Positions 1-7,525 are shown, counted from the stretch's first letter. The stretch: DNA of 10,587 bases from JBARCX01 sp049794535 (GCA_049794535.1 JBARCX010000338.1:1-10587); one strand, 5' to 3'. A program made the numbers and translations. The notes: generated by a model not told the origin, from the sequence alone.

Positions 1-660
1 GCGGGCGATACGTTCAGCGGTTCGATCAACGGCAGCGGCGGCCTCACGTTATCCGCAGGTAGCGAGACGTTGAGCGGAGTCAACGGCTATACCGGCGTTA
101 CCGCGATCAACGCCGGCACGCTGGTACTCAACGGCAGCGGCAGCATTGCCAGCTCGAGCAGCGTGAGCGACGGCGGCACGTTCGATATCAGCAACACGAC
201 CCATGGCGCTTCGATTAATTCGTTGAGCGGTGCTGGCACGGTCACGCTGGGGGCGCAGACACTGACCCTGGCCAATGCGGGCGATACGTTCAGTGGTTCG
301 ATCAACGGCAGCGGTGGCCTCTCGTTAGCCGCCGGCAACGAGACGCTGACCGGCACCAACAGCTATGCCGGTGTTACCACGATCAGTACCGGCACGCTGG
401 CACTCAGCGGCAGCGGCAACATTGCCAATTCGAGCAGCGTGATCGACAACGGCACGTTCGATATCAGCAACACGACCCATGGCGCTTCGATTAATTCGTT
501 GAGCGGTGCTGGCATGGTCAAACTGGGGACTCAGACGCTGACCCTGGCCAATGCGAATGCGAGCGATACGTTCAGCGGTTCGATCAACGGCAGCGGTGGC
601 CTCGTGCTGGCAGCAGGCACCGCGACGTTGACCGGTACCAACAGCTATACCGGCGGCACC
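1..660 (+). repeat. Tandem 276-bp (92-residue) passenger repeats
   Basis: Copy 1 spans 1-276 and copy 2 spans 277-552, each running from AGDTFSGSINGSGGL to QTLTLAN. A third, partial copy starts near 559 after an extra 6 bp (gcgaat, encoding AN) and then diverges into a different β-strand repeat. The two full copies differ at roughly 19 of 92 residues, yet 174-238 and 450-514 are identical over 65 bp, so divergence is uneven along the unit. The array probably continues left of the window. A faint relative appears near 4621-4750 (GTFDIS, then LTGAGTVNLGAKVLTLG). These units are expected to form rungs of the passenger β-helix. Confidence 0.9.
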
Positions 661-3600
661 AGCGTCAACGGCGGTACGCTGGTTGTCGAAGGCACTGTTG
701 GCGGCAATGTCGATGTGGCATCGGCCGCTACCTTGATTGGCAATGGCACGATCGGCGGCAATGTCACGATCGAGAACGGTGGCACGCTCGCTCCTATCGA
801 AACGTTGAGCATGGGCGGTAATCTGACCATGCAGCAGGGCAGTACCTTCAGCCAGATTATTGGCGCTCCGGGTGCCTCCATCACGACAACAGGCTTCGGT
901 TACGACGTGAGCGTGGCGGGCGACCTCACTCTCAATGGGGTCACCCTCAACGTTAGCGGCGCGGCCAATATGGGGCCGGGCCTCTATAACATCTTCAGTT
1001 ACGGCGGTGCGCTGACGGAGACCAATGGCGGTCTTTTGCTGGGCACTCAACCTGCGGGAGCCGCGCTCTCTATCCTGACGCTGACCGGCGACAAGCAGAT
1101 CTATCTGCTCAACACCGCATCGATGGTGCTTAATCTCTGGAACGGCAATGGCCTGGCCTCGTCGACGCAGATGGGCGGCGGCAATGGCACGTGGTCAGCG
1201 ACATCGCCAAACTGGACCGACACGAATATCGATGTGTCGGCTCCGATGTCACCGCAACCCGGTTTCGCCATTTTTGCTGGCGCGGCTGGCACGGTCACCA
1301 TCGACAACAGCGCTGGCGCGGTGAGCGCCAAGGGTATGCAGTTCGCCACCAACGGTTACGTGATGAACGGCGATACGCTGACGCTCGTTGCCAACGGCGC
1401 GGCTGCGCCGATCATTAGCGTGGGCAATGGCAACGCAACGGGTGCTAGCGATGTGGCGGTGATCGAAAACGTGCTGGCCGGTACCGCAGGTATCACCAAG
1501 GCCGATTACGGCACGTTGGTTCTTACCGGCACCAACACCTATACCGGCGGCACCACGATCAGCGGCGGCACGCTGCAAATCGGCAATGGCGGCACGACGG
1601 GATCGATTGTCGGCAACGTCACTGACAATGCCTCGCTCGTGTTTGATCGCAGCGACAACGTGATCTTTACCGGCGCGATCGCCGGCAGCGGTAGCGTTAC
1701 TCAACAGGGTGGCGGCAGTCTGACCCTGGCCGGCAACGGTACGTCGATCACCGGCGGAGCGATCGTCGCTGCGGGCACGCTAGCGGTCGGCGGTACCGTT
1801 CGGGGCAGTGTCCAGATTCTTGGCACCGCAGGCGACAACGGCAACAGCATTGCATCAGGTGCGGCAGGGACAGCTACCAATGGCAACGCTGGCGGTACCG
1901 GTGTGACCCTGGCCAACGGGACGACATTCACCAACGGCTTTGCCGGTATCGCCCAAGGTGGCGCAGGTGGCGCGGGTGGCGACACTGCTCTCGTCAATGC
2001 GGGTGGCAATGGCGGCGCGGGCGGTATCGGGGTGGGTGGCGATACGGCCACGGTGACCAATGCAGGCAACATCAATGGCGGCATCGGTGGCAGCGGAGGT
2101 ACGGGTGGCATCGGCAATGGCATCGGCACTGCATCGACCACACTCAGTGCCGGTGGCCCCGGTGGGGTTGGTGGTTACGGCGGTGCAGGTGTCAGCCTGG
2201 GTAGCAACGCCAGCTTCGCCAATACCAATACGGTGACTGGCGGCGTCGGTGGCACGGGCGGGGTCGGTGGCGCGGGTGGATTTATCTTTTTGCCACCACC
2301 TTCGACGCAACCACCGTCGCTGATGTCGGCGGGCACCAGCGGTGCCGGTGGGCAGGGCGGCGTGGGTGTGAGCATGGGTAGCAACGCGACCTTCGCCAAT
2401 GCCATTAGGTCAACGATTCGTGGCGGCATGGGTGGTGCAGGTGGGAACGCTTCGCTGAGCGAAGCGGGCCCGGGGGGTATGGCAGGTAATGGCGGCGCGG
2501 GTGGCGCGGCCCTGATGCTTGGCGCATCGCCGATTGCAGCTACCAATGGGGGCTACCTGGTCGGTGGTTCTGGCGGTGCGGGTGGCGTGGGCGCTCCGCG
2601 TGGTAACCCAGGTGCGTTTAACTCTGCCGAGGGGTACGCAGGCTTTGCCGGTTATGCCGGTGCAGCCGGTGGCCAAGGTGGTGCGGGCGCCATTTTGTTG
2701 GCCAGCGCGACACTCATCAACAACAGTGCCATCGAAGGTGGTCAGGGTGGCAATGGCGGTACCGGTGGGGCTGGTGGTCAGGGTGGCAATGCCGCCAGCA
2801 CGAAGACCGCTGCAGGAGGCGCTGGCGGTATCGGTGGCAACGGTGGCATGGGAGGAGTGGGCGTTAGCCTGGGCCAGAACGCCGCCCTTACCAACAGTAG
2901 CTATATCGGCGGTGGCCAGGGTGGATCGGGCGGTAACGGTGGCAATGGCGGTGCCGGTGCCACCGGTGGTGCCCCAGGAGCCGGTGGTAACGGCGGTAAT
3001 GGTGGTGCGGGTGTGAGTGGTACCGGCTTCACCCTTACCAATAACAAGAATTCATCGATCGCTGGCGGTTACGGCGGCAACGGCGGTTACGGCGGCAACG
3101 GCGGTAATGCTGGCTCGGGTGTGAGCGGCGCGGGATTCACTCTCATCAATAACGGATTCATCGGCAGTAATGGCGGCGGCCAGGGTGGGTCTGGCGGTGC
3201 CTTAGGAGTTGATGGTAACGGCGGTAATGGTGGCGCGGGCGTCACCGGCACCGGCTTCAGCGTGACCAATAACGCGGAGGCATCGATCGTTGGCGGCTAC
3301 GGTGGTGGTAGCAATGCTGTCGCCGGCCTCGCTGGTGCGGGCATCAGCGGTTCACACTTCACGGTGACCAATAGTGGAGCCATCGGCGGCGGCTTCGGTG
3401 CTTATAGCACTAACGGCATTGCCGCCAACGGTAACAGTGCAGGTGGCGCCGGTATAAGCGGCTCGAGTTTCGCGCTCACGAACAACGCGGACGGAACCGT
3501 GACCGGTGGCGAGGGCGTTAATGGCCAATCTGGTGGCGACGTTAACAGCTCCACTACGCCAGGCATGGGTGGCAACGGCAGCGACGGTGGTGCGGGCGTG

Positions 3601-6276
3601 AGCGTTACCGGTACGGGTACCAGCCTCGTTAACAACGGCACCATAACGGGCGGTCAGGGCGGTCAGGGCGGTCGGGGTCTTAATGCACCCAAGGGCGACA
3701 CCCCTAGCAATGGTAGTAGCGGTGGCACCGGTGGTGCCGGCGGCTCCGGCGTAAACGGCACCGGCTTTACCCTCGGCAATAGCGCAACGATTACCGGTGG
3801 TCAGGGCGGTACTGGCGGCCAAGGCGGTTCTAGCAACGGCGGCGGTAATGGAGGCAATGCGGGTAACAGCGGCGCGGGTGGTTCTGGCGTGAGCGGTACG
3901 GGTTTTGCCGTCATCAATAGCAGTGGTGGAACCATCGCTGGTGGTAACGGCGGTGTAGCGGGCGTGGTTGCGGGCACCAATGGCGTCGGCGGCACCGGTG
4001 GCACCGGCATCAGCGGTTCGAGCTTTACCCTGACCAACAACGGCAGCGTGGTGGGTGGCAACGGTAGCGACAACACCACGAGCAGCAGCGTGGGTGCCGG
4101 TGGCGTCGGCATCATCGCCACGGGCAATGCGATGGTGATCAACGCGGGCACGATCAGTGGCGGCAAGGCGGGTGTGGTTCCCGTGACTCCACCGCCTCCG
4201 CCTGTCGGTCCGGCGCTCGTCGCAGCTAGCCTTCCTGCGCCGGCTCTTGGTACGGGCACGCTTGTCGATGCGATCGACTTCTCCGGCGGTGGCAACACCC
4301 TGGTGATCGAGGCGGGCTCGACCATTACCGGCAATGTGGTCAGCCGCAGTGGCACCACGCACGGTGGTGACACTCTGGCGTTGGGTGGCACCAGCAACGC
4401 GACCGGTGGCAATAGCTTCAATCTGGCACAGCTCGGCGCCGTGGGCAGTAGTGCGCAATACCAGGGTTTCAACGTCTTCGCGAAAACCGGCACCAGCGAC
4501 TGGTCGTTGACCGGTAGCACGACAGTCGCCACCGCATGGAGCATCGATCAAGGCACGTTGTCCCTGACAGGTAACGGTGCGCTGAGCGCGGCCAGCGCGA
4601 TGACGGTGAACGCTACCGGTACCTTTGATATCTCCGGTATCAGCGGCAGTGGCACTTCCATCGGTGACCTCACCGGTGCGGGTACCGTCAACCTCGGCGC
4701 CAAGGTGTTGACGTTGGGTACGGCGAACAACACGACGTTCGACGGTGTGTTGTCCGGTACGGGCGGCTCCCTAGTCAAGCAAGGTAGCGGCACGTTGATC
4801 CTTGATGGCATCAACACCGCTACCGGCCTGGCCACCGTGAATGCAGGCACGCTGGAAGTGGGCGATGCCGAGCACGCCACCGCCGTCTGGGCCGGTAATG
4901 TTGCGGTCACTACCGGTGGCACCTTGCGCGGTCACGGCACCATCGACGGTAACGTCACCAGCGATGGCACGGTGTGGCCCGGTGGTTCGATGGGTGTGTT
5001 GACCATCAATGGCAACTACACGCAGAACGCCGACGGCACATTGCAAATCGACCTGACACCGACCCAGGCGTCGCAGTTGGTGGTCAACGGTACGGCCAGC
5101 CTGGCAGGTACGCTGAACCTGATTTACGCACCGGGTACCTATACCAACAGCACCTACACCCTGGTGCAGGCCAAAACCGTGAGCGGTAACTTTACGACGG
5201 TGAACGCTACCGGGCCGGGCCCCTCGCAGGTGACCTACACCGGGACGCAGGCCAACCTGGTGCTGACGACGGCGACGACGTCGACGAAGGTTGCCCCGCG
5301 TGATGGTGGCCTGTACGGCAACTTGTTGCTCAGTCAGAACCTCGCGGGCCAGCAAACCTTGAGCTCGGTGCTGGATGCCTCGCTATTGAATGGCGCACCC
5401 TCATGTAGCGAAGGTAAGTCCGCCCAGGTACAGGGCGCGACCTCATCGGCCTGCCAGGCCGGACTGTGGGTGCAGTCCACGGGATCGAGCCTCTCCATGG
5501 ATGGATCGAACGGTGCGAACGCCACGGGCTTCGGTCTCTTGGGTGGTGCGGATCGGATCGTGGGTGATGTGATCCATCTGGGTGTGGAAGCCGGCGTGGG
5601 CCAGACCAATGCGACCGATCCGATGGGTGGTACCGGTCGCGTGCAGCAGGCGCATGCGGGCGTGTATGCCTTCGCCGATGTGGGGCCGCTGGTGTTGTCG
5701 GCCACGGCTGACCAGGCGCACAGCAGCTACCGTGTCTCGCGTGAGACTGGCATCGGTCATGCGCTGGCCAGTCCGGATGGCAACACGACCTCGGCGGGTG
5801 TGCAGGCCGCTTGGCCGATGCAGCTCGCGTCCTGGCAGATGGTGCCCAAACTCGGTGCGCTGTATCAGCACCAGAGCTTGAGCAGCTTTGACGAAACGCT
5901 GCCCAGCAATAACCCGTTGGCTCCGGCCTTTGCGGTTGATGGCGCACGCAGCACGGCCAACACATTGCAGCCGTATGCGGCGCTGTCGTTCACGCGCACG
6001 TTCCAACTGCAGAACATCACCTATGTCCCGCAGTTGGATGTGGGCTATCGCTACAACACGCGTAGCAATAGTTCGCCGACGGTGCAGATGACCACTCAAG
6101 ACGGCACGTTGTTTGCGCAGCCGGGTGTGGCGTTGGGTCGGGGATTGGGCACGGTGGGTGCACGCATCACGGCTGAAGCGGGTGCGTCGTGGAATCTGTA
6201 TCTGGATTACCAGGGCATGTTCGCCAGCCATCTGCATGACAACGCGCTGACGTTCGGTTTCACCAAGCACTTCTAA
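1..6276 (+). CDS. Giant AIDA-type autotransporter adhesin, 5'-truncated by window edge
   Basis: The reading frame is open from base 1, so the true start, signal peptide and N-terminal passenger lie outside the window; the TTG at 70 and later starts are internal. The visible 2091 codons form a type V secretion protein: a surface passenger followed by an outer-membrane pore. Order by codon: 92-residue tandem repeats (1-184 plus a partial copy); autotransporter-associated β-strand repeats of the form GTLxLTGxNxYTGGT (near 205-225, 504-528 and 1597-1620); a common passenger block starting LNLWNGNG (about 377); a glycine-rich array (about 608-1391); a Pro-rich hinge (1392-1410); β-helix with the conserved run AIDFSGGGNTLVIEAGS; linker helix (1770-1795); β-barrel (about 1821-2091) ending in Phe. 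The likely role is adhesion, aggregation or biofilm formation; this is inferred from the class and no ligand domain is recognised. Only two cysteines occur (codons 1802 and 1818). Confidence 0.96.
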   Translation, partial: AGDTFSGSINGSGGLTLSAGSETLSGVNGYTGVTAINAGTLVLNGSGSIASSSSVSDGGTFDISNTTHGASINSLSGAGTVTLGAQTLTLANAGDTFSGSINGSGGLSLAAGNETLTGTNSYAGVTTISTGTLALSGSGNIANSSSVIDNGTFDISNTTHGASINSLSGAGMVKLGTQTLTLANANASDTFSGSINGSGGLVLAAGTATLTGTNSYTGGTSVNGGTLVVEGTVGGNVDVASAATLIGNGTIGGNVTIENGGTLAPIETLSMGGNLTMQQGSTFSQIIGAPGASITTTGFGYDVSVAGDLTLNGVTLNVSGAANMGPGLYNIFSYGGALTETNGGLLLGTQPAGAALSILTLTGDKQIYLLNTASMVLNLWNGNGLASSTQMGGGNGTWSATSPNWTDTNIDVSAPMSPQPGFAIFAGAAGTVTIDNSAGAVSAKGMQFATNGYVMNGDTLTLVANGAAAPIISVGNGNATGASDVAVIENVLAGTAGITKADYGTLVLTGTNTYTGGTTISGGTLQIGNGGTTGSIVGNVTDNASLVFDRSDNVIFTGAIAGSGSVTQQGGGSLTLAGNGTSITGGAIVAAGTLAVGGTVRGSVQILGTAGDNGNSIASGAAGTATNGNAGGTGVTLANGTTFTNGFAGIAQGGAGGAGGDTALVNAGGNGGAGGIGVGGDTATVTNAGNINGGIGGSGGTGGIGNGIGTASTTLSAGGPGGVGGYGGAGVSLGSNASFANTNTVTGGVGGTGGVGGAGGFIFLPPPSTQPPSLMSAGTSGAGGQGGVGVSMGSNATFANAIRSTIRGGMGGAGGNASLSEAGPGGMAGNGGAGGAALMLGASPIAATNGGYLVGGSGGAGGVGAPRGNPGAFNSAEGYAGFAGYAGAAGGQGGAGAILLASATLINNSAIEGGQGGNGGTGGAGGQGGNAASTKTAAGGAGGIGGNGGMGGVGVSLGQNAALTNSSYIGGGQGGSGGNGGNGGAGATGGAPGAGGNGGNGGAGVSGTGFTLTNNKNSSIAGGYGGNGGYGGNGGNAGSGVSGAGFTLINNGFIGSNGGGQGGSGGALGVDGNGGNGGAGVTGTGFSVTNNAEASIVGGYGGGSNAVAGLAGAGISGSHFTVTNSGAIGGGFGAYSTNGIAANGNSAGGAGISGSSFALTNNADGTVTGGEGVNGQSGGDVNSSTTPGMGGNGSDGGAGVSVTGTGTSLVNNGTITGGQGGQGGRGLNAPKGDTPSNGSSGGTGGAGGSGVNGTGFTLGNSATITGGQGGTGGQGGSSNGGGNGGNAGNSGAGGSGVSGTGFAVINSSGGTIAGGNGGVAGVVAGTNGVGGTGGTGISGSSFTLTNNGSVVGGNGSDNTTSSSVGAGGVGIIATGNAMVINAGTISGGKAGVVPVTPPPPPVGPALVAASLPAPALGTGTLVDAIDFSGGGNTLVIEAGSTITGNVVSRSGTTHGGDTLALGGTSNATGGNSFNLAQLGAVGSSAQYQGFNVFAKTGTSDWSLTGSTTVATAWSIDQGTLSLTGNGALSAASAMTVNATGTFDISGISGSGTSIGDLTGAGTVNLGAKVLTLGTANNTTFDGVLSGTGGSLVKQGSGTLILDGINTATGLATVNAGTLEVGDAEHATAVWAGNVAVTTGGTLRGHGTIDGNVTSDGTVWPGGSMGVLTINGNYTQNADGTLQIDLTPTQASQLVVNGTASLAGTLNLIYAPGTYTNSTYTLVQAKTVSGNFTTVNATGPGPSQVTYTGTQANLVLTTATTSTKVAPRDGGLYGNLLLSQNLAGQQTLSSVLDASLLNGAPSCSEGKSAQVQGATSSACQAGLWVQSTGSSLSMDGSNGANATGFGLLGGADRIVGDVIHLGVEAGVGQTNATDPMGGTGRVQQAHAGVYAFADVGPLVLSATADQAHSSYRVSRETGIGHALASPDGNTTSAGVQAAWPMQLASWQMVPKLGALYQHQSLSSFDETLPSNNPLAPAFAVDGARSTANTLQPYAALSFTRTFQLQNITYVPQLDVGYRYNTRSNSSPTVQMTTQDGTLFAQPGVALGRGLGTVGARITAEAGASWNLYLDYQGMFASHLHDNALTFGFTKHF
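3064..3108 (+). repeat. Perfect 18-bp tandem duplication in glycine tract
   Basis: The 18 bases ggcggttacggcggcaac occur twice without mismatch at 3064-3081 and 3082-3099, followed by a partial unit ggcggtaat at 3100-3108. The unit encodes GGYGGN. Because it is a multiple of three, gain or loss of a unit would keep the autotransporter in frame. Confidence 0.92.
3649..3675 (+). repeat. 9-bp tandem repeat, three units
   Basis: The unit ggcggtcag is present at 3649-3657 and 3658-3666, with a third copy differing at one base (ggcggtcgg) at 3667-3675. It encodes GGQGGQGGR at the start of a GGX tract, just after the rung LVNNGTITGG. Like the 18-bp repeat, it is in frame. Confidence 0.9.
4174..4251 (+). 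other. Pro-rich hinge ending the glycine array
   Basis: Directly after the last rung (NAGTISGGKAG) the protein reads VVPVTPPPPPVGPALVAASL and then PAP, with five consecutive prolines encoded at 4189-4203. It separates the glycine array from the conserved β-helix block that begins TLVDAIDFSGGG. It is probably a flexible or extended linker; this function is inferred from composition only. Confidence 0.6.
5308..6273 (+). other. Autotransporter translocator: linker helix plus β-barrel
   Basis: Codons 1770-1795 (GLYGNLLLSQNLAGQQTLSSV onward) are helix-like and fit the α-helix that sits in the pore of classical autotransporters. The barrel then runs from about codon 1821 (GLWVQSTGSS) to the final Phe, about 270 residues, the usual size for a 12-stranded AIDA-type domain. 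It shows the expected GFGLLGGAD start, alternating amphipathic strands rich in Tyr, Phe and Trp, and a C-terminal strand (ALTFGFTKHF) with the terminal aromatic typical of outer-membrane proteins recognised by BamA. Two cysteines 16 residues apart (1802 and 1818) lie between helix and barrel. Confidence 0.9.
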
Positions 6277-6291
6277 GTTCAGAGAGTGGAA

Positions 6292-6314
6292 GGGGCCAGG
6301 GATGGCCCCGTTTT
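6292..6314 (+). terminator. Rho-independent terminator after autotransporter
   Basis: A perfect 7-bp stem, ggggcca / tggcccc (6292-6298 and 6303-6309), with loop ggga is followed by gtttt. It starts 15 bases after the autotransporter stop codon, so it most likely ends that transcript and separates it from the downstream GNAT-like gene. Confidence 0.8.
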
Positions 6315-6346
6315 GCGACGCTCATGCCCGCGGTCGGTAATCTTTC

Positions 6347-6865
6347 ATGATCAATACGAACAGTCCACTGGACAACGCGCTTCAGCATGTCCAGGTCCGC
6401 TGGGTATTCGGCAGCATGACCGAAGCGTTACGACGAGATCTCGTCGCGTTCTGGTTGCAGGAAGGCGCATTGCCGAATGCGGACGAAGCCTGGCGTCGCT
6501 CATGGGAGGTGGCATGCATTCTTCAGGAGGAAGGACGCGGCCATATAGTGGGTGCTTGTACCATTGCGATCCGATTTGATGATCACAACCGATCCTATGG
6601 ATTCGTCCGCATATTCATCCGTGCGAGTAGCCGGCGGGTGGGCCTGAATGTTCGCCTGATGAAGCGCATGATCGAAGGGTTCGACATACTCGCGCGCGAA
6701 CCCGGCGCGCCTTACCGGTTAGTTGCCACGATCGAAAACCGCAAGCTCGAACGTCGAGCTGCGCAGAGAATTCTTGCGAAACTCGGCTTTGTCCATATCG
6801 GCACAGCCGCGAATGGCGAGCTCGCCATGCAACGCATTTTGACAGCGAACAACTCGCATAGCTGA
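6347..6865 (+). CDS. GNAT-fold N-acetyltransferase-like protein
   Basis: The 172-residue protein has the length and layout of a GNAT acetyltransferase, an enzyme that moves acetyl from acetyl-CoA to an amine. A central strand GHIVGACTIAIR (65-76) is followed by the motif A region, YGFVRIFIRASSRRVGLN (84-101), and a helix to about 112. A second part, ATIENRKLERRAAQRILAKLGFVHIGT (127-153, quoted in pieces: ATIENRKLERR and AQRILAKLGF), matches the NxxxxxLYxKxGF-type motif B. The acetyl-CoA loop normally reads R/QxxGxG/A; here it is RRVGLN, with Asn101 at the last position. The substrate cannot be told. The ATG at 6347 is chosen because it opens the frame after the terminator; no strong Shine-Dalgarno sequence precedes it. 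The gene probably has its own weak promoter, since the terminator upstream separates it from the autotransporter. It converges with the GST gene, leaving 72 bp between their stops. Confidence 0.78.
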   Translation: MINTNSPLDNALQHVQVRWVFGSMTEALRRDLVAFWLQEGALPNADEAWRRSWEVACILQEEGRGHIVGACTIAIRFDDHNRSYGFVRIFIRASSRRVGLNVRLMKRMIEGFDILAREPGAPYRLVATIENRKLERRAAQRILAKLGFVHIGTAANGELAMQRILTANNSHS

Positions 6866-6871
6866 GCTTTG

Positions 6872-6886
6872 ACGCTACTGTAGCGT
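6872..6886. repeat. 15-bp palindrome in convergent gap
   Basis: ACGCTAC-T-GTAGCGT is a perfect inverted repeat 6 bp after the GNAT-like stop codon. It can fold as a 6-bp stem with a 3-base loop, but no T-run follows on either strand, so it is a weak candidate for a bidirectional terminator or an RNA 3'-end stabiliser. Confidence 0.45.
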
Positions 6887-6892
6887 GCGTAT

Positions 6893-6918
6893 GCGATTGA
6901 TCATGCATGGCCAATCGC
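6893..6918. repeat. 7-bp inverted repeat with 12-base loop in convergent gap
   Basis: GCGATTG (6893-6899) pairs with CAATCGC (6912-6918). It lies just past the GST stop codon on the minus strand, in the same convergent gap as the palindrome at 6872. No T-run follows. It could contribute to transcription ending for the minus-strand group, but this is only positional inference. Confidence 0.35.
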
Positions 6919-6937
6919 CCGCGACAGGTGTGGATCG

Positions 6938-7525
6938 TTATTGAACGTCTTTTTCCATCGCACGTTTTGTGGCAGGGCGTGCCGCGAGTTTTTCCAGCCA
7001 AGCATCTCGCTCGACAGATGGCGAAGCAAAATCTCCATACCACTGGAAGATGCTTGCCACGAGGATATCGGCAGCGCTGAAGCGCGCACCCAAGAGATAC
7101 TCGCCCGGCTTGAGCGCTGAATCGACGCGCTCAATCACCCGGCCGAAGGCTTTGGCAGCAAAGCGATCGGTTTCCGTTTGCCCAGAAATTTTTGCCGCGA
7201 ACGCGGGCTCCATCTCACCCGCGTAATAGGCGAGCCATGAAAGATACGCACCTCTGCTTGGTTCGCCAGGAACCGGGCCTAGACCTTTGTCTGGCATGAG
7301 GTCGGTGAGGTAGAGCGCGATGGCCGTTGACTCGGTGATCAGTGCACCATCATGGACCAACGCCGGTACGCGTTTATCGGGGTGTGGATTGGCAGGGTCT
7401 GGTGCGCCGGCGCCACTGCGACGTGCGATGGTGCAATACACGAGCTGATAGTCGGCACCCAGTTCTTCCAGAAGCCAGATGAAGCGGGACGACCTTGAAT
7501 CAGGCGAGTGATAGAGCGTGAGCAT
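6938..7525 (-). CDS. Glutathione S-transferase family protein
   Basis: The 195-residue cytosolic protein has the two-domain GST layout. The thioredoxin-like N-terminal domain (1-75) begins with a β-strand and SPDSRSSRFIWLLEEL (8-23), typical of bacterial GSTs using Ser/Cys rather than Tyr near the glutathione thiol. The cis-proline motif RVPALV (52-57) and the γ-glutamyl-binding ESTAIALYL (65-73) follow. The helical C-terminal domain (about 88-195) carries the N-capping box and hydrophobic staple in GARFSAADILV (146-156, Ser150 and Asp153). Length is slightly short of the usual 200-230. It presumably conjugates or reduces electrophiles with glutathione; substrate and class are not readable. 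The ATG at 7525 is preferred because the conserved N-terminal strand starts right there; a weak AAGG lies upstream. It is the last gene of the minus-strand run, 87 bp after the TonB-like gene, with a 17-bp palindrome in the gap. Confidence 0.93.
   Translation of the reverse strand: MLTLYHSPDSRSSRFIWLLEELGADYQLVYCTIARRSGAGAPDPANPHPDKRVPALVHDGALITESTAIALYLTDLMPDKGLGPVPGEPSRGAYLSWLAYYAGEMEPAFAAKISGQTETDRFAAKAFGRVIERVDSALKPGEYLLGARFSAADILVASIFQWYGDFASPSVERDAWLEKLAARPATKRAMEKDVQ

Larger units (their letters stand above)
1822..4173 (+). repeat. Glycine-rich array of about 17 alternating GGX / β-rung modules
   Basis: About 784 residues of the passenger are built from one recurring module. Each has a GGX tract (GGNGGNGGAG, GGQGGTGGQGG and similar) followed by a rung close to GVSGTGFTLTNNGTITGG. 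Rungs begin near 1897, 2020, 2179, 2359, 2500, 2683, 2857, 3010, 3121, 3238, 3340, 3448, 3595, 3745, 3883, 4003 and 4105. The early rungs read GVSLGSNASFANxxTVTGG, and later ones settle on GxSGTGFTLTNN. The rung resembles ordinary β-helix turns, while the GGX tracts resemble polyglycine-II-forming sequences and superficially PE_PGRS proteins. Spacing varies (about 105-180 bp) because the GGX tract varies in length and the rung does not. A Pro/hydrophobic insert (FIFLPPPSTQPP) interrupts it near 2281-2325. Confidence 0.88.

Noticed and set aside
70..72. TTG as a possible start of the autotransporter gene
   Set aside because: The frame is open to base 1 and encodes the same repeat found at 277 onward, so this is internal and the gene begins outside the window.
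1701..2546. Antisense frames made almost wholly of Pro, Ala, Val and Leu
   Set aside because: Reverse complements of GGN and GCN runs give Pro- and Ala-rich translations automatically; they are shadows of the glycine array.
1822..4173. Mycobacterial PE_PGRS relationship
   Set aside because: There is no PE domain, the rungs are autotransporter-like, and the C-terminus is a Gram-negative β-barrel. The similarity is compositional.
1822..4173. CRISPR or other DNA-level spaced repeat array
   Set aside because: The periodicity is explained by in-frame protein modules; repeat spacing is irregular and there are no conserved short palindromic repeats with unique spacers.
3352..4551. A 399-codon open frame on the minus strand, antisense to the autotransporter, rich in Ala, Thr and Arg
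   Set aside because: Its composition is the mirror of the repetitive Gly/Thr/Asn codons on the plus strand. It has no recognisable domain, and the opposite frame is an unambiguous autotransporter. Similar antisense frames recur across the whole repetitive passenger.
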